In this document: positions 15,018 through 23,960 of the stretch, piece by piece
Layout of the letters: each line of letters starts with the position of its first letter
Position numbering within the stretch: the first letter of the stretch is position 1
Program-made: the position numbers and the translations under genes
NCBI GenBank assembly: GCA_050251555.1
Contig: JBFWMN010000020.1
Coordinates: 1-27,878 of the forward strand
DNA length: 27,878 nucleotides
Direction of reading: 5' to 3'
Origin: UBA2137 sp050251555
GTDB taxonomy: Bacteria; Pseudomonadota; Alphaproteobacteria; Micavibrionales; Micavibrionaceae
Notes under the pieces: model-generated
What the model saw: the letters and a program-made list of their open reading frames with translations, nothing else
What the model was told of the DNA's origin: nothing
Database searches by the model: none

Positions 15018-16403
15018 GTGCATCACGTCACCACTCCACATCGTTGCAAGTCTCTCTGGCTGAGTCTGGTCACGGTTTCGTGTCTGGGCCTTTTTGCTGC
15101 ACAAAGCGCACACGCGCAGCAATATATTGACGACTCACGAGATGCAACCGAAGAAGATGCCGGTTTTGATGAGGCTTATGATGTGCGCGATATCAAGCGC
15201 GAGCCCGATGATGTGACTTTTACACCCGTAGCGGACCGCTCGCATCCTGAGTTTGAGGCCAAGGGTATGATCGTCGGGAAATTTCTGGTCTTTCCCGAAA
15301 TGGAAATCGGATCGAATTACACGGATAACCTTTATGCGACCGAGAAAAATACCGAGAGCGACTTTTTTGCGACGTTTAAGCCCTCTGTTTTTATCCGTAA
15401 GCTAAAGGGGCGTCATGAATTGTCGCTGGATACATTTGCCAAAGCTTTCCGCTTTTTTGACCATACCTCCGAAAACAAAACAGATTATGGTGCGGACTTT
15501 AAAGGCACATCCGAAATCAAACATGACTGGAAACTGTTCTACGGCTTGAAGTACGATATTTCTCATCTGGATCGCACTGACAATCTGTCCCGTGTCTTCA
15601 CGGAAGAGCCGCAGGAAATGCGCGAAGGGCGCGCTGAAGTCGGTATGGGGTATAAGCCTAACCGTCTAGGTGTTGCCGGCACGGTACGTCATATCGATAA
15701 AGAGTACGAAGACGGCCAATCCCTGAATAATCCCGGCCTTACCGTTGTGCGCAGTGACGGCAACTTCCAGACCGATGAATTTGAAACCGAAATCTCCTAC
15801 GACTTTCCCGTCAACCACACGGCTTTCGCCTCTGTCACGCTGGGCCGCACGAAATATGACGATCCGATTTTTAATGACGGTGCGGGGACATATACCAATA
15901 CCTTCCGTGATTCTAAAAATATGCGCGGACTTGTCGGGATCAGAAGTAATTATAAGGGCATTATTATTTCCGATATCGGCATCGGTGCGGAGTCCGTGAA
16001 TTACGAAGATAATGCCATTCAGGATGTCACCAACATGGCGGTTGATGCGTCCGTTGACTGGAACGTGACCAAGTTGACGACGCTGGGGTTGGATCTGACA
16101 CGACAGGTTGTGCAGGATAATGATATCGTCACGGGCATCACGCAAACCCGCGGAGAAGTGTCATTGGATCATGAGCTGCGTCGCGATGTCGTATTGAAGA
16201 GTTTTGTCTCCTATCTTAATCGACAGTACGAAGAAATTAATCGCGAAGACGACGTCTATCGCATCGGCTTGGGCTTTCTCTATCGCCCGTCGCCATATCT
16301 GAATTTGGCAGGGGATGTGCTACACTCAACGCAGTCATCAACATTCGCCGGCAATGATTTTGACCAGAATGTCTTTATGCTGAGACTGATAGGTAAATAT
16401 TAA
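15018..16403 (+). CDS. Outer-membrane beta-barrel protein of the polysaccharide-export type (BBP2-like)
   Basis: A 461-residue protein with a signal peptide (hydrophobic core about residues 12-28, likely cut at AHA-QQ, residue 33), an acidic periplasmic N-segment, and then about 360 residues of alternating polar and hydrophobic short strands with frequent aromatic ends (for example VFPEMEIGSNYTDNLYAT and HELSLDTFAKAFRFF), ending in MLRLIGKY with a terminal aromatic as in a beta-signal. The pattern matches the putative beta-barrel porin 2 family, often found beside exopolysaccharide export genes in alphaproteobacteria. It is probably the outer-membrane pore or scaffold for the polymer. GTG 15018 is the only workable start after an in-frame stop at 14985-14987. 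It is followed by the OPX gene after 150 nt. Confidence 0.75.
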   Translation: MHHVTTPHRCKSLWLSLVTVSCLGLFAAQSAHAQQYIDDSRDATEEDAGFDEAYDVRDIKREPDDVTFTPVADRSHPEFEAKGMIVGKFLVFPEMEIGSNYTDNLYATEKNTESDFFATFKPSVFIRKLKGRHELSLDTFAKAFRFFDHTSENKTDYGADFKGTSEIKHDWKLFYGLKYDISHLDRTDNLSRVFTEEPQEMREGRAEVGMGYKPNRLGVAGTVRHIDKEYEDGQSLNNPGLTVVRSDGNFQTDEFETEISYDFPVNHTAFASVTLGRTKYDDPIFNDGAGTYTNTFRDSKNMRGLVGIRSNYKGIIISDIGIGAESVNYEDNAIQDVTNMAVDASVDWNVTKLTTLGLDLTRQVVQDNDIVTGITQTRGEVSLDHELRRDVVLKSFVSYLNRQYEEINREDDVYRIGLGFLYRPSPYLNLAGDVLHSTQSSTFAGNDFDQNVFMLRLIGKY

Positions 16404-16467
16404 TGAAAATCAGAAACCTTTAAAAACAAGGAGTTAGCGGAAGACTGTTGTAAAAGAATCACATAAA

Positions 16468-16518
16468 TGACAAATGCGCTCTTGCGGGTTGTCAGAATTT
16501 GTTAAACAATATTAATAT
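16468..16518 (+). promoter_or_regulatory. Candidate promoter with inverted repeat before the OPX gene
   Basis: The 150-nt gap between the beta-barrel gene and the OPX gene holds TTGTCA (16489-16494) and TAATAT (16513-16518), 18 nt apart, in an AT-rich stretch. TTGTCA is also the right arm of an inverted repeat with TGACAA (16468-16473), with a shorter CGC/GCG pairing inside. This may be an operator or a transcript-end hairpin without a T-run. Confidence 0.35.
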
Positions 16519-16553
16519 ATTTAGGGGTTTGATTCTCCACACAATTCCTTCCC

Positions 16554-17360
16554 ATGGTTCTCATGGCTATGATGATAAACGGTAAACACATATTCAACTT
16601 GCTTTTGACGGCGCTGATATTGCTGTCCTTCGCGGTGCCTGCCTATAGCGCGGGTGACGAGGATCCGTTGAAAATCATTAAAACAACCGATTCGGTTGCC
16701 GTGCCCGCCCCAGTCGGTGCTCCGACAGTTGTTGCCAGCACAGCGCATCCCGCAATGGCTAAGCCGTGCGCGGAACACAAAGTTTACAATAAAGATCCCA
16801 ATACCTTGCCGAATGTCGAAGGCACGCGCATGCCGCCTCCTTGCGGTATCGAGATGAGCGGCGCTGTGACAAAAACCATGCAGAGCGAAGCGTTCCGCAG
16901 CGCTTATAAGGTGGGTGCGGGCGATAAGCTGAATATTACGGTTTATGGCGAACCCTCCATGTCGCGTACCTATCTTGTAAACGGCACGGGTGATATTTCT
17001 TTTCCGCTGATCGGTACGGTTCGTGTATCAGGTGCAACAATCCCTGAAATTGAGCGCGCTATTCGCGGACGTCTTGCCGATGGTTACTTTGTTAATCCTT
17101 CCGTCTCGGTCGAAATTACCGAATATCGTCCTTTCTACATTATGGGCGAAGTCCGCAGACCCGGCAGCTACAACTATATTGACGGTATGAATATCCTGAA
17201 TGCGGTAGCAGTCGGCGGTGGATTTACATACCGCGCCAAAACCAAAGAGATTGAAATTTTGCGCGAAACCGGAACCGGTGAAGCCAAAAAAATCCGAGTA
17301 CCACCCGAAGCGACCGTCCTCCCAGGAGATATCATTACAGTGGATGAGCGGTTCTTTTAA
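16554..17360 (+). CDS. Periplasmic polysaccharide export protein (OPX/Wza family, short form)
   Basis: A 268-residue protein with a signal peptide (core about residues 13-28, likely cut near AYSA-G). It has a Thr/Ala/Pro-rich linker holding two Cys (72 and 97), then a Poly_export domain (about 118-190, VGAGDKLNITVYGEPSMS) and one SLBB domain (about 195-245, IMGEVRRPGSYNY). There is no lipobox Cys after the signal, and the protein lacks the C-terminal amphipathic helix with which E. coli Wza (about 379 residues) spans the outer membrane, so it probably works with the adjacent beta-barrel. The two Cys might form a disulfide. Several ATG codons (16554, 16563, 16569, 16572) could start it; the first is used, as none has a good ribosome site. 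The tyrosine kinase gene follows 50 nt later. Confidence 0.88.
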   Translation: MVLMAMMINGKHIFNLLLTALILLSFAVPAYSAGDEDPLKIIKTTDSVAVPAPVGAPTVVASTAHPAMAKPCAEHKVYNKDPNTLPNVEGTRMPPPCGIEMSGAVTKTMQSEAFRSAYKVGAGDKLNITVYGEPSMSRTYLVNGTGDISFPLIGTVRVSGATIPEIERAIRGRLADGYFVNPSVSVEITEYRPFYIMGEVRRPGSYNYIDGMNILNAVAVGGGFTYRAKTKEIEILRETGTGEAKKIRVPPEATVLPGDIITVDERFF

Positions 17361-17410
17361 GAACATCTTCTCTTCCTCTCCCGCCAAACGTCAGTAGAAT
17401 ACTAGAACTT

Positions 17411-19621
17411 ATGCAGACATCATTATCAAAATCACAAGGAGCGCTAGGCCATCATTTCGATGAGCTGGATGTCGACCTCCGCCGTCTTCTGATGCTGATG
17501 TGGCGTCGCAAATGGATCATTGTGGCGTTTGTACTGGTTGCCATGATCCTCGCCTTGGCGACAACCATCGTTTTGCCCACGAAATATACGGGGCAAGCGT
17601 TGATTATGATTCAGAATGACAATCTGAACGATAAAAATTCCGAGCTGAAAAACCTTCTGACCAACATGAAGCTGGATACCACGCTGATCTTGAGCGAGGT
17701 TGAGGTGATCAAGTCTCGTGAAGTGGCTCGTCGTGTGATTGAGCGCCTGAACTTGCTGAATGACAATTCAGTCAACAAAGAAGCGCCCGCAGTGCCGGAC
17801 AAGACCAATTTCAAATCTTTGAGCGTGATCAAGGATAATTCCCTAACACCTAAAGCCCCAAAAACAAGTGCGGCGATGGAGCGTGCGATTGACTCGTTCC
17901 TGACCAATCTGGATGTGCGCCCGATCTCGGGGTCCTATGTCATTCAGTTGGAATACACCTCACCTGATGCGCGTCGTGCGGCTTTGATTACCAACACGAT
18001 CATTGATGTATACTTCGAGCAGCGTCTGGAAGAAAAATTCCGCGCCACCCAAAAAGTATCGAGCTGGCTCGACAATCGTATGGGCGCTTTGCGCGATCAG
18101 GTCCGTGAAGCCGAGCAGGCTGTCGAACAATACCGCGCACAGAAAAACCTGATTGAGGGTGCGCGCTACGAAATTACGGCACAGCAGCTTTCCGAGCTGA
18201 ACTCTAAACTGGTGACCGCCAAAGCAAGCGAGGCTGAAGCTGAATCCCGCATGCATGATTTGCAATCAAATGAGAATGCGGTGATCGCTGATGATAATGC
18301 ACAAGTGGTCGGTTCACGCCTCTTGCAGGATCTGAAGCGCACCGAGACGGATCTTCTGCGCAAGAAAGCGGAGTTGTCCTCACAATATGGTCCGCGTCAC
18401 CCGAACATGATCAATATCAATGCCGAGATCGCCAATCTGCGCGGCAAGATTTCGGAAGAAAAAGGCAATGTTGTCGGCGCTCTCAGAAATGAACTGAAAA
18501 TCGCGCGCGCCAATGTTGCTGCTCTTGAGGCTCAGCTTGATGAAGTCGAGAGTCTGAAAAAGAGCGAAAACGAAGACATGATTGCTCTGCGTGAATTGGA
18601 GCGCGAAGCCGAATCCTCACGCACGATTTATGAGAATTTTGCCGCTGCCTATAAGCGCACCGATCAGCAGGAACAATTGCAGGAACCAGAAGCCCGCGTT
18701 CTTTCATACGCTGCCGTGCCTGAGCGTCCCAGCTTCCCCAACAAGCCTTTGATCATGTCTTTGACCGCGATCGTTGCCTTGTTCCTCGGTATTACATTCG
18801 TCCTGATTTTGGAAAAGCTGGACAATGCTTTCCGCTCGGCTTCGCAGCTTGAGCAACGCACAGGCTACCCTTGCTATGGACTCATCCCTGTTGCCGAGGG
18901 CGCAGGTAAAGGCGGTCTGGCTGATTATGTGATCAACAAACCGGCCTCGGCAGTGTCCGAATCTGTGCGCACGCTGCGTATGGTTCTGAATTTACGCGCC
19001 GGTCAGGATCAGACCAAACGCCCGAAAGTGGTGACCATTACGTCGTCGCTGCCTTCCGAGGGGAAAACGACATTGTCGGCGTGGTTGGCCCGCACTGCTG
19101 CCAAATCAGGCGAAAAAGTTATCGTCATTGACTGTGACCTGCGTCGCCCGAACCTGCACCGAATTATGCGCAAGTCCAATGATGTGACCCTCGTTGACTA
19201 TCTGACGGGCGACATGAAGCTGGATAAAATTGTACAAAAAGATGATACGTCAGGCGCACATGTGATCTATGCCCGTGCGGTCAACAACTCGGCTCTGGAT
19301 CTGATTTCTTCGGAAAAGATGCGCACGCTGATCGCCTCGCTGAAACAAGCATATGATCTCGTCATTCTGGATACGCCTGCCTGTCTCGCAGTTTCCGACG
19401 CCCGTATCTTGGCAAACGAATCCGACTTTACGCTCTATATCGTTGAGTGGGACAAAACGCCGCGTGAAGTTGTGACAACAGGTGCGAAACAATTCTCGGA
19501 TTTCGGCTACGACAATATGGCCTTTGTCCTGACCAGTGTGGATGTCAGACGCCACGCACGTTACGGTTACGGCGACACCGCCTATTATTACGGGCGCTTC
19601 AAAGAATATTACCAGTCATAA
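17411..19621 (+). CDS. Polysaccharide co-polymerase / tyrosine autokinase (Wzc-like)
   Basis: A 736-residue inner-membrane protein joining a Wzz chain-length domain to a BY-kinase. Membrane segments lie at about 35-56 and 446-467, enclosing a periplasmic region of nearly 390 residues with coiled-coil helices (about 215-290 and 305-400) and the PERPSFPNKP motif before segment 2. The cytosolic kinase has Walker A SLPSEGKTTL (546-555), Walker A' VIVIDCDLRRP (570-580) and Walker B VILDTPA (651-657). The tail holds seven Tyr (718, 720, 725-727, 733, 734), the autophosphorylation cluster. It drives and times polymer export with the OPX protein upstream. No phosphatase gene is adjacent. The gene ends at a strong terminator. 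Confidence 0.94.
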   Translation: MQTSLSKSQGALGHHFDELDVDLRRLLMLMWRRKWIIVAFVLVAMILALATTIVLPTKYTGQALIMIQNDNLNDKNSELKNLLTNMKLDTTLILSEVEVIKSREVARRVIERLNLLNDNSVNKEAPAVPDKTNFKSLSVIKDNSLTPKAPKTSAAMERAIDSFLTNLDVRPISGSYVIQLEYTSPDARRAALITNTIIDVYFEQRLEEKFRATQKVSSWLDNRMGALRDQVREAEQAVEQYRAQKNLIEGARYEITAQQLSELNSKLVTAKASEAEAESRMHDLQSNENAVIADDNAQVVGSRLLQDLKRTETDLLRKKAELSSQYGPRHPNMININAEIANLRGKISEEKGNVVGALRNELKIARANVAALEAQLDEVESLKKSENEDMIALRELEREAESSRTIYENFAAAYKRTDQQEQLQEPEARVLSYAAVPERPSFPNKPLIMSLTAIVALFLGITFVLILEKLDNAFRSASQLEQRTGYPCYGLIPVAEGAGKGGLADYVINKPASAVSESVRTLRMVLNLRAGQDQTKRPKVVTITSSLPSEGKTTLSAWLARTAAKSGEKVIVIDCDLRRPNLHRIMRKSNDVTLVDYLTGDMKLDKIVQKDDTSGAHVIYARAVNNSALDLISSEKMRTLIASLKQAYDLVILDTPACLAVSDARILANESDFTLYIVEWDKTPREVVTTGAKQFSDFGYDNMAFVLTSVDVRRHARYGYGDTAYYYGRFKEYYQS

Positions 19622-19641
19622 GATTGGATAAATGAGATTAC

Positions 19642-19670
19642 AAAAAGGGAGGTCATTAGCCTCCCTTTTT
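19642..19670. terminator. Bidirectional Rho-independent terminator
   Basis: AAAAAGGGAGG-tcattag-CCTCCCTTTTT gives an 11-bp perfect stem with a 7-nt loop, flanked by A-run and T-run, so it can end transcription from both the tyrosine kinase gene (plus) and recR (minus). It reaches to the base before the recR stop codon. Confidence 0.93.
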
Positions 19671-20267
19671 TCATGCCACCGATTTACGGGATTTAAAGGC
19701 CGTGGAGATGGTCGAATCATCGAGGAAATCAAGTTCCCCGCCCACAGGTATGCCGCGTGCGAGGCCCGTGATCTGAACACCCAGCGGCTCAAGCAGATCG
19801 GCAATATAATGAGTGGTGGTTTGCCCATTGACGGTTGCTGCAAGCCCTAAAATCACTTCGGCAAAGCCTTCGTCCTTGGTGCGGGTCATTAATGCGCTTA
19901 AGCCTAGATCCTGCGGCCCGATCCCGTCAATGGCGGAGAGAAGTCCCCCCAAAACATGATATTGTCCTCGATAATTACCGGCGCGCTCAATCGCCCAGAT
20001 ATCGGCAACGCTCTCAACCACGCAGAGTGTGGTGCGGTCCCTTGCCTCATCCTCACAGATACGGCAAGGCGAACTTGTATCCAGATTGCCGCATGTATCA
20101 CATGTGACGATCTTTTCAGCGGCTTCCGTCAGGGCGCGTGCCAAGGGGCGCATCACGCTTTCTTTGCGCGTCATCATATGCAGAACGGCGCGGCGTGCGG
20201 AACGTGGCCCCAGACCCGGCAGGGCTGAGAGAAGTTTGATCAGAGTATCAAGGGACGCATCGGACAT
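19671..20267 (-). CDS. recR: Recombination mediator RecR
   Basis: A 198-residue protein of normal RecR length that acts with RecO (and RecF) to load RecA at gaps. It has the N-terminal helix-hairpin-helix region with LPGLGPRSARRAVLHM, a zinc finger of Cys56, Cys59, Cys68 and Cys71, and a Toprim domain (about 78-175) with CVVESVADIWAIERAG, ending in the RecR-typical TGLARGIPVGGELDFLDDSTI. Start ATG 20267. In many bacteria recR follows dnaX and ybaB; here it is 24 nt after lolA on the same strand, with typA further upstream, so its expression may depend on that unit. Confidence 0.97.
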   Translation of the reverse strand: MSDASLDTLIKLLSALPGLGPRSARRAVLHMMTRKESVMRPLARALTEAAEKIVTCDTCGNLDTSSPCRICEDEARDRTTLCVVESVADIWAIERAGNYRGQYHVLGGLLSAIDGIGPQDLGLSALMTRTKDEGFAEVILGLAATVNGQTTTHYIADLLEPLGVQITGLARGIPVGGELDFLDDSTISTAFKSRKSVA

Positions 20268-20291
20268 AGAGACCAGTTTGCAAGGAAATGC

Positions 20292-20909
20292 CTACTGGTT
20301 CAAGCCTTTCGGCTTCGGATCGTGATATGCGAACAGGGAATTGGGAAGAGCGACATTGCTTTGCAAATTTGAAAGCTCAATCAACGTCGCTTGCCCTTGC
20401 GAATCCATCACTTGCCAGCTTTTCAGTTGGAACGGTTCGCGTGTGAAAGACAGCGTGATTGATCCGGCTTGCGGGTCTGCCGTCTGCACCATGCGGATAT
20501 AGACACGGTCATCAGTCTTGGAAATCGCTGTAACGGTCACGTCACCTGACATTTTGATGTTATCGCGCAAGATAAAATCAGCCAACGTCTGTCCGATCGG
20601 CGCGTTGGATTGCTGCTCAAGGGTTGCATCATAGAAATAGATGAACAGCCCGTCGGCAACGACGAAATCTTCGAGAGGGGCATCATATTCAAAGCGCAGC
20701 TTGCCGGGGCGTTTGATATAGAACGTACCTTGAGCGCTGGAACCGTCAGGTGCTGTTTGCGTAAAGCGTGCCTTGGCGGATTTGAAACCCTTCATGTAAG
20801 TTTCCGCCTGTTTGACAACAGGGTCGGACGCGTAAGACGGGGTCGCAGCTTTGGCAATACCGGCAGTAAGGATCAGAACCAGCGCAACCGCTAAGAGTTT
20901 TTTCAGCAT
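20292..20909 (-). CDS. lolA: Outer-membrane lipoprotein carrier protein LolA
   Basis: A 205-residue periplasmic chaperone that takes lipoproteins from LolCDE to the outer membrane. A signal peptide (MLKKLLAVALVLILTAGIAKA) precedes a LolA beta-barrel-like domain with the family segments SAKARFTQTAPDGSSAQGTF, KRPGKLRFEYDAP and VADGLFIYFYD. The start is ATG 20909; an in-frame TTG at 20939 would add ten unlikely residues before the signal. It lies 81 nt after typA and 24 nt before recR on the same strand. No ftsK is adjacent, although ftsK is the common neighbour of lolA elsewhere. Confidence 0.9.
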   Translation of the reverse strand: MLKKLLAVALVLILTAGIAKAATPSYASDPVVKQAETYMKGFKSAKARFTQTAPDGSSAQGTFYIKRPGKLRFEYDAPLEDFVVADGLFIYFYDATLEQQSNAPIGQTLADFILRDNIKMSGDVTVTAISKTDDRVYIRMVQTADPQAGSITLSFTREPFQLKSWQVMDSQGQATLIELSNLQSNVALPNSLFAYHDPKPKGLNQ

Positions 20910-20990
20910 CAAAATATTCCGTTCGTGTGTGTTGAACAAAAGACTATCAATTCTTAGCTGATACGACCAGTTCCAAGATAATCCTTCTTT

Positions 20991-22829
20991 TTATCCTGCG
21001 GCAGCGGCTTTCTTGGCGGCTTTGGCAGCCAGTTCACGCTCGGTTTGTGTCAGGTACACCTTGCGTAAACGCAAAGATTGCGGTGTGACTTCAACAAGCT
21101 CGTCCTCATTGATATAGGACATCATTTGCTCCAGTGACATTTTGCGCGGCGGGACCAGTGTGACGGCTTCGTCAGAACCCGAAGCGCGCATGTTGGTCAG
21201 TTTCTTGCCCTTCAGAATATTGATCTCCAGATCATTGTCGCGTGAATGTTCGCCGACAACCATGCCCTGATAGACTTTCTCACCCGGATTGATGAACATG
21301 ACACCGCGGTCTTGCAGGTTAAAGATCGCATAAGCCACAGCTTCACCTTTATCGGTTGAGATCAGTGCGCCGTTTCTGCGACCGCCGACATCACCTTTGT
21401 ACGGGCCATAACAATCAAAGATACGGTTCATGAGGCCTGTGCCGCGTGTATCCGTCAGGAATTGTGACTGATAGCCGATGAGGGCGCGTGAAGGTGTTTT
21501 GAAAATGATACGTGTTTTGCCATGGCCTGAAGGGCGCATGTCGATCATGTCAGCTTTGCGGGCTGTCATTTTCTCAACAACCGCACCTGTATATTCATCA
21601 TCAACATCAACCGTGACCTCTTCATAAGGCTCCAGCTTTTGACCGTTTTCTTCTTTCATCAGAACACGCGGGCGTGAAACCGACATTTCAAAGCCTTCGC
21701 GGCGCATGGTTTCAATCAGAACGCCAAGCTGTAGCTCGCCGCGACCTGCCAGTTCAAAGGCGTCTTTACCGGATGTCTCGGTTACACGAATGGCGACGTT
21801 GGTTTCGGCTTCCGCCATCAGGCGGTCACGGATCATGGTCGAGGTCAGTTTTTTGCCTTCTGTGCCGGCAAGCGGAGAATCATTAACGGCAATTGTCACC
21901 GCCATGGTGGGCGGGTCAACTGGCTCAGTGGAAATGGGGGTGGTGACGGCAGGGTCACAGATCGTATCGGCAACCGAGGTTTTGACCATCCCTGCCACAC
22001 AAACGATATCACCGGCCTGAACAGTATCGGCAGGTACGCGGTCAAGACCGTCGAATGTCAGAAGTTTGGTCAAACGGAAGGTCTCAACCGTTTTGCCGTC
22101 CAGCGACATGGCTTTGACGGAGGCATTCACTTTGGCAGTACCTGAATAAATTTTGCCTGTCAGGACACGGCCCAGGAAGGGGTCGCGGGACAGCAATGTT
22201 GTCAGCATAGAAAACGGCTTGTTCGGCTCGACCTTAGGAGCGGGAACATGCTCAAGGATGAGATCGAGAAGCGGGTGCAGATTTTCACGTGCACCGTTTG
22301 CCAGATCATCCGTACACCAGCCATCACGGCCTGATGCGTAAAGAATAGGGAAGTGCAGCTGGTCGTCATTGGCATCTAGTGAGACGAACAGGTCAAAAAC
22401 TTCGTTTAAGACATCATCGGGGCGGGCATCGCCACGGTCGATTTTGTTGATGACGACAATCGGCTTCATGCCTTGTTTGAGCGCTTTACCCAAAACGAAT
22501 TTTGTCTGAGGCAGCGGCCCTTCGGCAGCATCTGTCAGCAGGATCACACCGTCTGCCATGTTCAGCACGCGCTCAACCTCGCCACCGAAATCGGCGTGGC
22601 CTGGGGTATCGATAATGTTGATCTTCGTGTTTTTCCAGTGAATGGCGGTGCATTTGGCCAAAATCGTAATGCCGCGCTCTTTTTCCAGATCGTTGGAATC
22701 CATGGCGCGCTCATCGACCTGCTGGTTGTCGCGGAACGAGCCGGATTGTTTCAGGATCGAGTCGATTAGGGTGGTTTTTCCGTGGTCAACGTGCGCGATA
22801 ATCGCGATATTACGAAGGGCTTCAGTCAT
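20991..22829 (-). CDS. typA: Ribosome-associated translational GTPase TypA/BipA
   Basis: A 612-residue GTPase of the EF-G-like family linked to ribosome assembly and stress or cold adaptation. The G motifs are complete: G1 AHVDHGKTTL (12-21), G2 in ERGITI, G3 DTPGHADFGGEV (74-85) and G4 NKID (128-131). Domain V-like and BipA-specific C-terminal regions are present, including TDTRGTGLMNRIF, GEHSRDNDLEINI and the SLEQMMSYINEDELVEVTPQ stretch. Length is normal. The Ala/Lys-rich C-tail is a common variant. The ATG at 22829 is preceded by a weak GAGAAAA site. It is downstream of ctaA (80 nt) and upstream of lolA. Confidence 0.98.
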   Translation of the reverse strand: MTEALRNIAIIAHVDHGKTTLIDSILKQSGSFRDNQQVDERAMDSNDLEKERGITILAKCTAIHWKNTKINIIDTPGHADFGGEVERVLNMADGVILLTDAAEGPLPQTKFVLGKALKQGMKPIVVINKIDRGDARPDDVLNEVFDLFVSLDANDDQLHFPILYASGRDGWCTDDLANGARENLHPLLDLILEHVPAPKVEPNKPFSMLTTLLSRDPFLGRVLTGKIYSGTAKVNASVKAMSLDGKTVETFRLTKLLTFDGLDRVPADTVQAGDIVCVAGMVKTSVADTICDPAVTTPISTEPVDPPTMAVTIAVNDSPLAGTEGKKLTSTMIRDRLMAEAETNVAIRVTETSGKDAFELAGRGELQLGVLIETMRREGFEMSVSRPRVLMKEENGQKLEPYEEVTVDVDDEYTGAVVEKMTARKADMIDMRPSGHGKTRIIFKTPSRALIGYQSQFLTDTRGTGLMNRIFDCYGPYKGDVGGRRNGALISTDKGEAVAYAIFNLQDRGVMFINPGEKVYQGMVVGEHSRDNDLEINILKGKKLTNMRASGSDEAVTLVPPRKMSLEQMMSYINEDELVEVTPQSLRLRKVYLTQTERELAAKAAKKAAAAG

Positions 22830-22909
22830 GGGTATTTTCTCTATATTGCCGAAATTGTTCTTTTGTTGCGCCCTTCTACACTGAAAGCACCCTAAAAAGC
22901 GAGGAAAAA

Positions 22910-23881
22910 TTACCGCGCCGCAAAATGCTTATGAAGCGCGAAGAGAAGAAGGGCAAGAAGGATGAGGGCGCCTGCCTGATGGGTGGCAGCAAGCGGGATC
23001 GGGACAACCAGCAAAACGGTTGAGATCCCGAGGGCGATTTGCACGAAAGTCATGCCCGCCAGCGCGCCTGCTTTGATGCGCCACGCATAGGCCAGAACGA
23101 CAAGGCCTGTGACAATGGCCAGCCAGCGATGAACAAATTGAACGGCGGCCCCATTATCCAAAACGGAAGCTACGGATTTGACCTCGGGCGGCATGAAAGA
23201 CCCGCCCATCAGAGGCCATGTATTGTATATAAAGCCGCCATTGAGGCCTGCCGTAAAAGCGCCCCAGACCATCGTGATTGTCAGTAGGGTTAGAGAAATG
23301 AGGCCGTGGCGCTTGATGCAAAAATTGTCAAAGGACCATTTGGCGCGACCATATTTCATGTCCATCCAAGTCCAAAGCAGCATGGCATATATAAAGACAG
23401 CCAGAGACAGATGGGCGGCAAGGCGGTAGTGAGAAACGTCGGTTCTTTGTGAAAGACCCGACATCACCATGAACCAGCCCATGAAGCCTTGAGCAAAACC
23501 AAGGACGAGAATGAAAATCAGGCGGCCTTTATACCCTTCGGGGATTTGTTTTTTTACCCAGAAATAAAGAAGGGGGAGACCATAGGCCAAACCGATCACG
23601 CGCCCGAACAGACGGTGAAACCATTCCCAGAAGAAGATCTTTTTGAAATCTTCGAGGCCCATCCAGCTATTGACCTGTTGGTACTCGGGGATTTGTTTGT
23701 ACAGGTCAAATACGCGGTTCCACTCTTTTTCCGAGAGAGGTGGCAGTGCGCCGATTAAGGGTTTCCATTCGGCAATGGAGAGTCCGCTCTCGGTCAAACG
23801 GGTAATCGCGCCGATGACAGCCATGCAAAAGACAAGTGCCGCAGAAATAAGTAACCAGATTTGAACGGGGCGCGAATTCAT
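22910..23881 (-). CDS. ctaA: Heme A synthase (CtaA/Cox15 family)
   Basis: A 323-residue inner-membrane enzyme that oxidises the C8 methyl of heme O to give heme A for aa3-type oxidases. About eight membrane segments are visible, with heme-ligand type His residues at the expected places: His89 in FWEWFHRLFGR, His157 in HYRLAAHLSL, His251 in QFVHRWLAI and His301 in ATHQAGALI. The GAITRLTESGLSIAEWKPLIG region and SQRTDVSHYRLAAHL are typical of the alphaproteobacterial and mitochondrial Cox15 type. Residues 71-91 form the loop with the first His pair region. It is divergent from the ferredoxin reductase gene across 79 nt, and typA follows it. No other cytochrome oxidase gene is in the window. Confidence 0.95.
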   Translation of the reverse strand: MNSRPVQIWLLISAALVFCMAVIGAITRLTESGLSIAEWKPLIGALPPLSEKEWNRVFDLYKQIPEYQQVNSWMGLEDFKKIFFWEWFHRLFGRVIGLAYGLPLLYFWVKKQIPEGYKGRLIFILVLGFAQGFMGWFMVMSGLSQRTDVSHYRLAAHLSLAVFIYAMLLWTWMDMKYGRAKWSFDNFCIKRHGLISLTLLTITMVWGAFTAGLNGGFIYNTWPLMGGSFMPPEVKSVASVLDNGAAVQFVHRWLAIVTGLVVLAYAWRIKAGALAGMTFVQIALGISTVLLVVPIPLAATHQAGALILLALLLFALHKHFAAR

Positions 23882-23960
23882 GCCCCCTTATATAGGGCAG
23901 AAGCAAAAGCCCGTAAAGCCGTTGCAATTGCCTTTCAAATTTGCTTTATCTTGGCGCATT

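Noticed and set aside
14944..15063. A 39-codon open frame starting at ATG 14944 that overlaps the signal peptide of the beta-barrel gene in another frame
   Set aside because: Only a weak ribosome-site match (AGGGTG) precedes it, the sequence has no recognisable feature, and chance frames of this size are common.
15666..16145. A 159-codon antisense frame in the beta-barrel gene
   Set aside because: Shadow of the coding strand; no ribosome site or recognisable motif.
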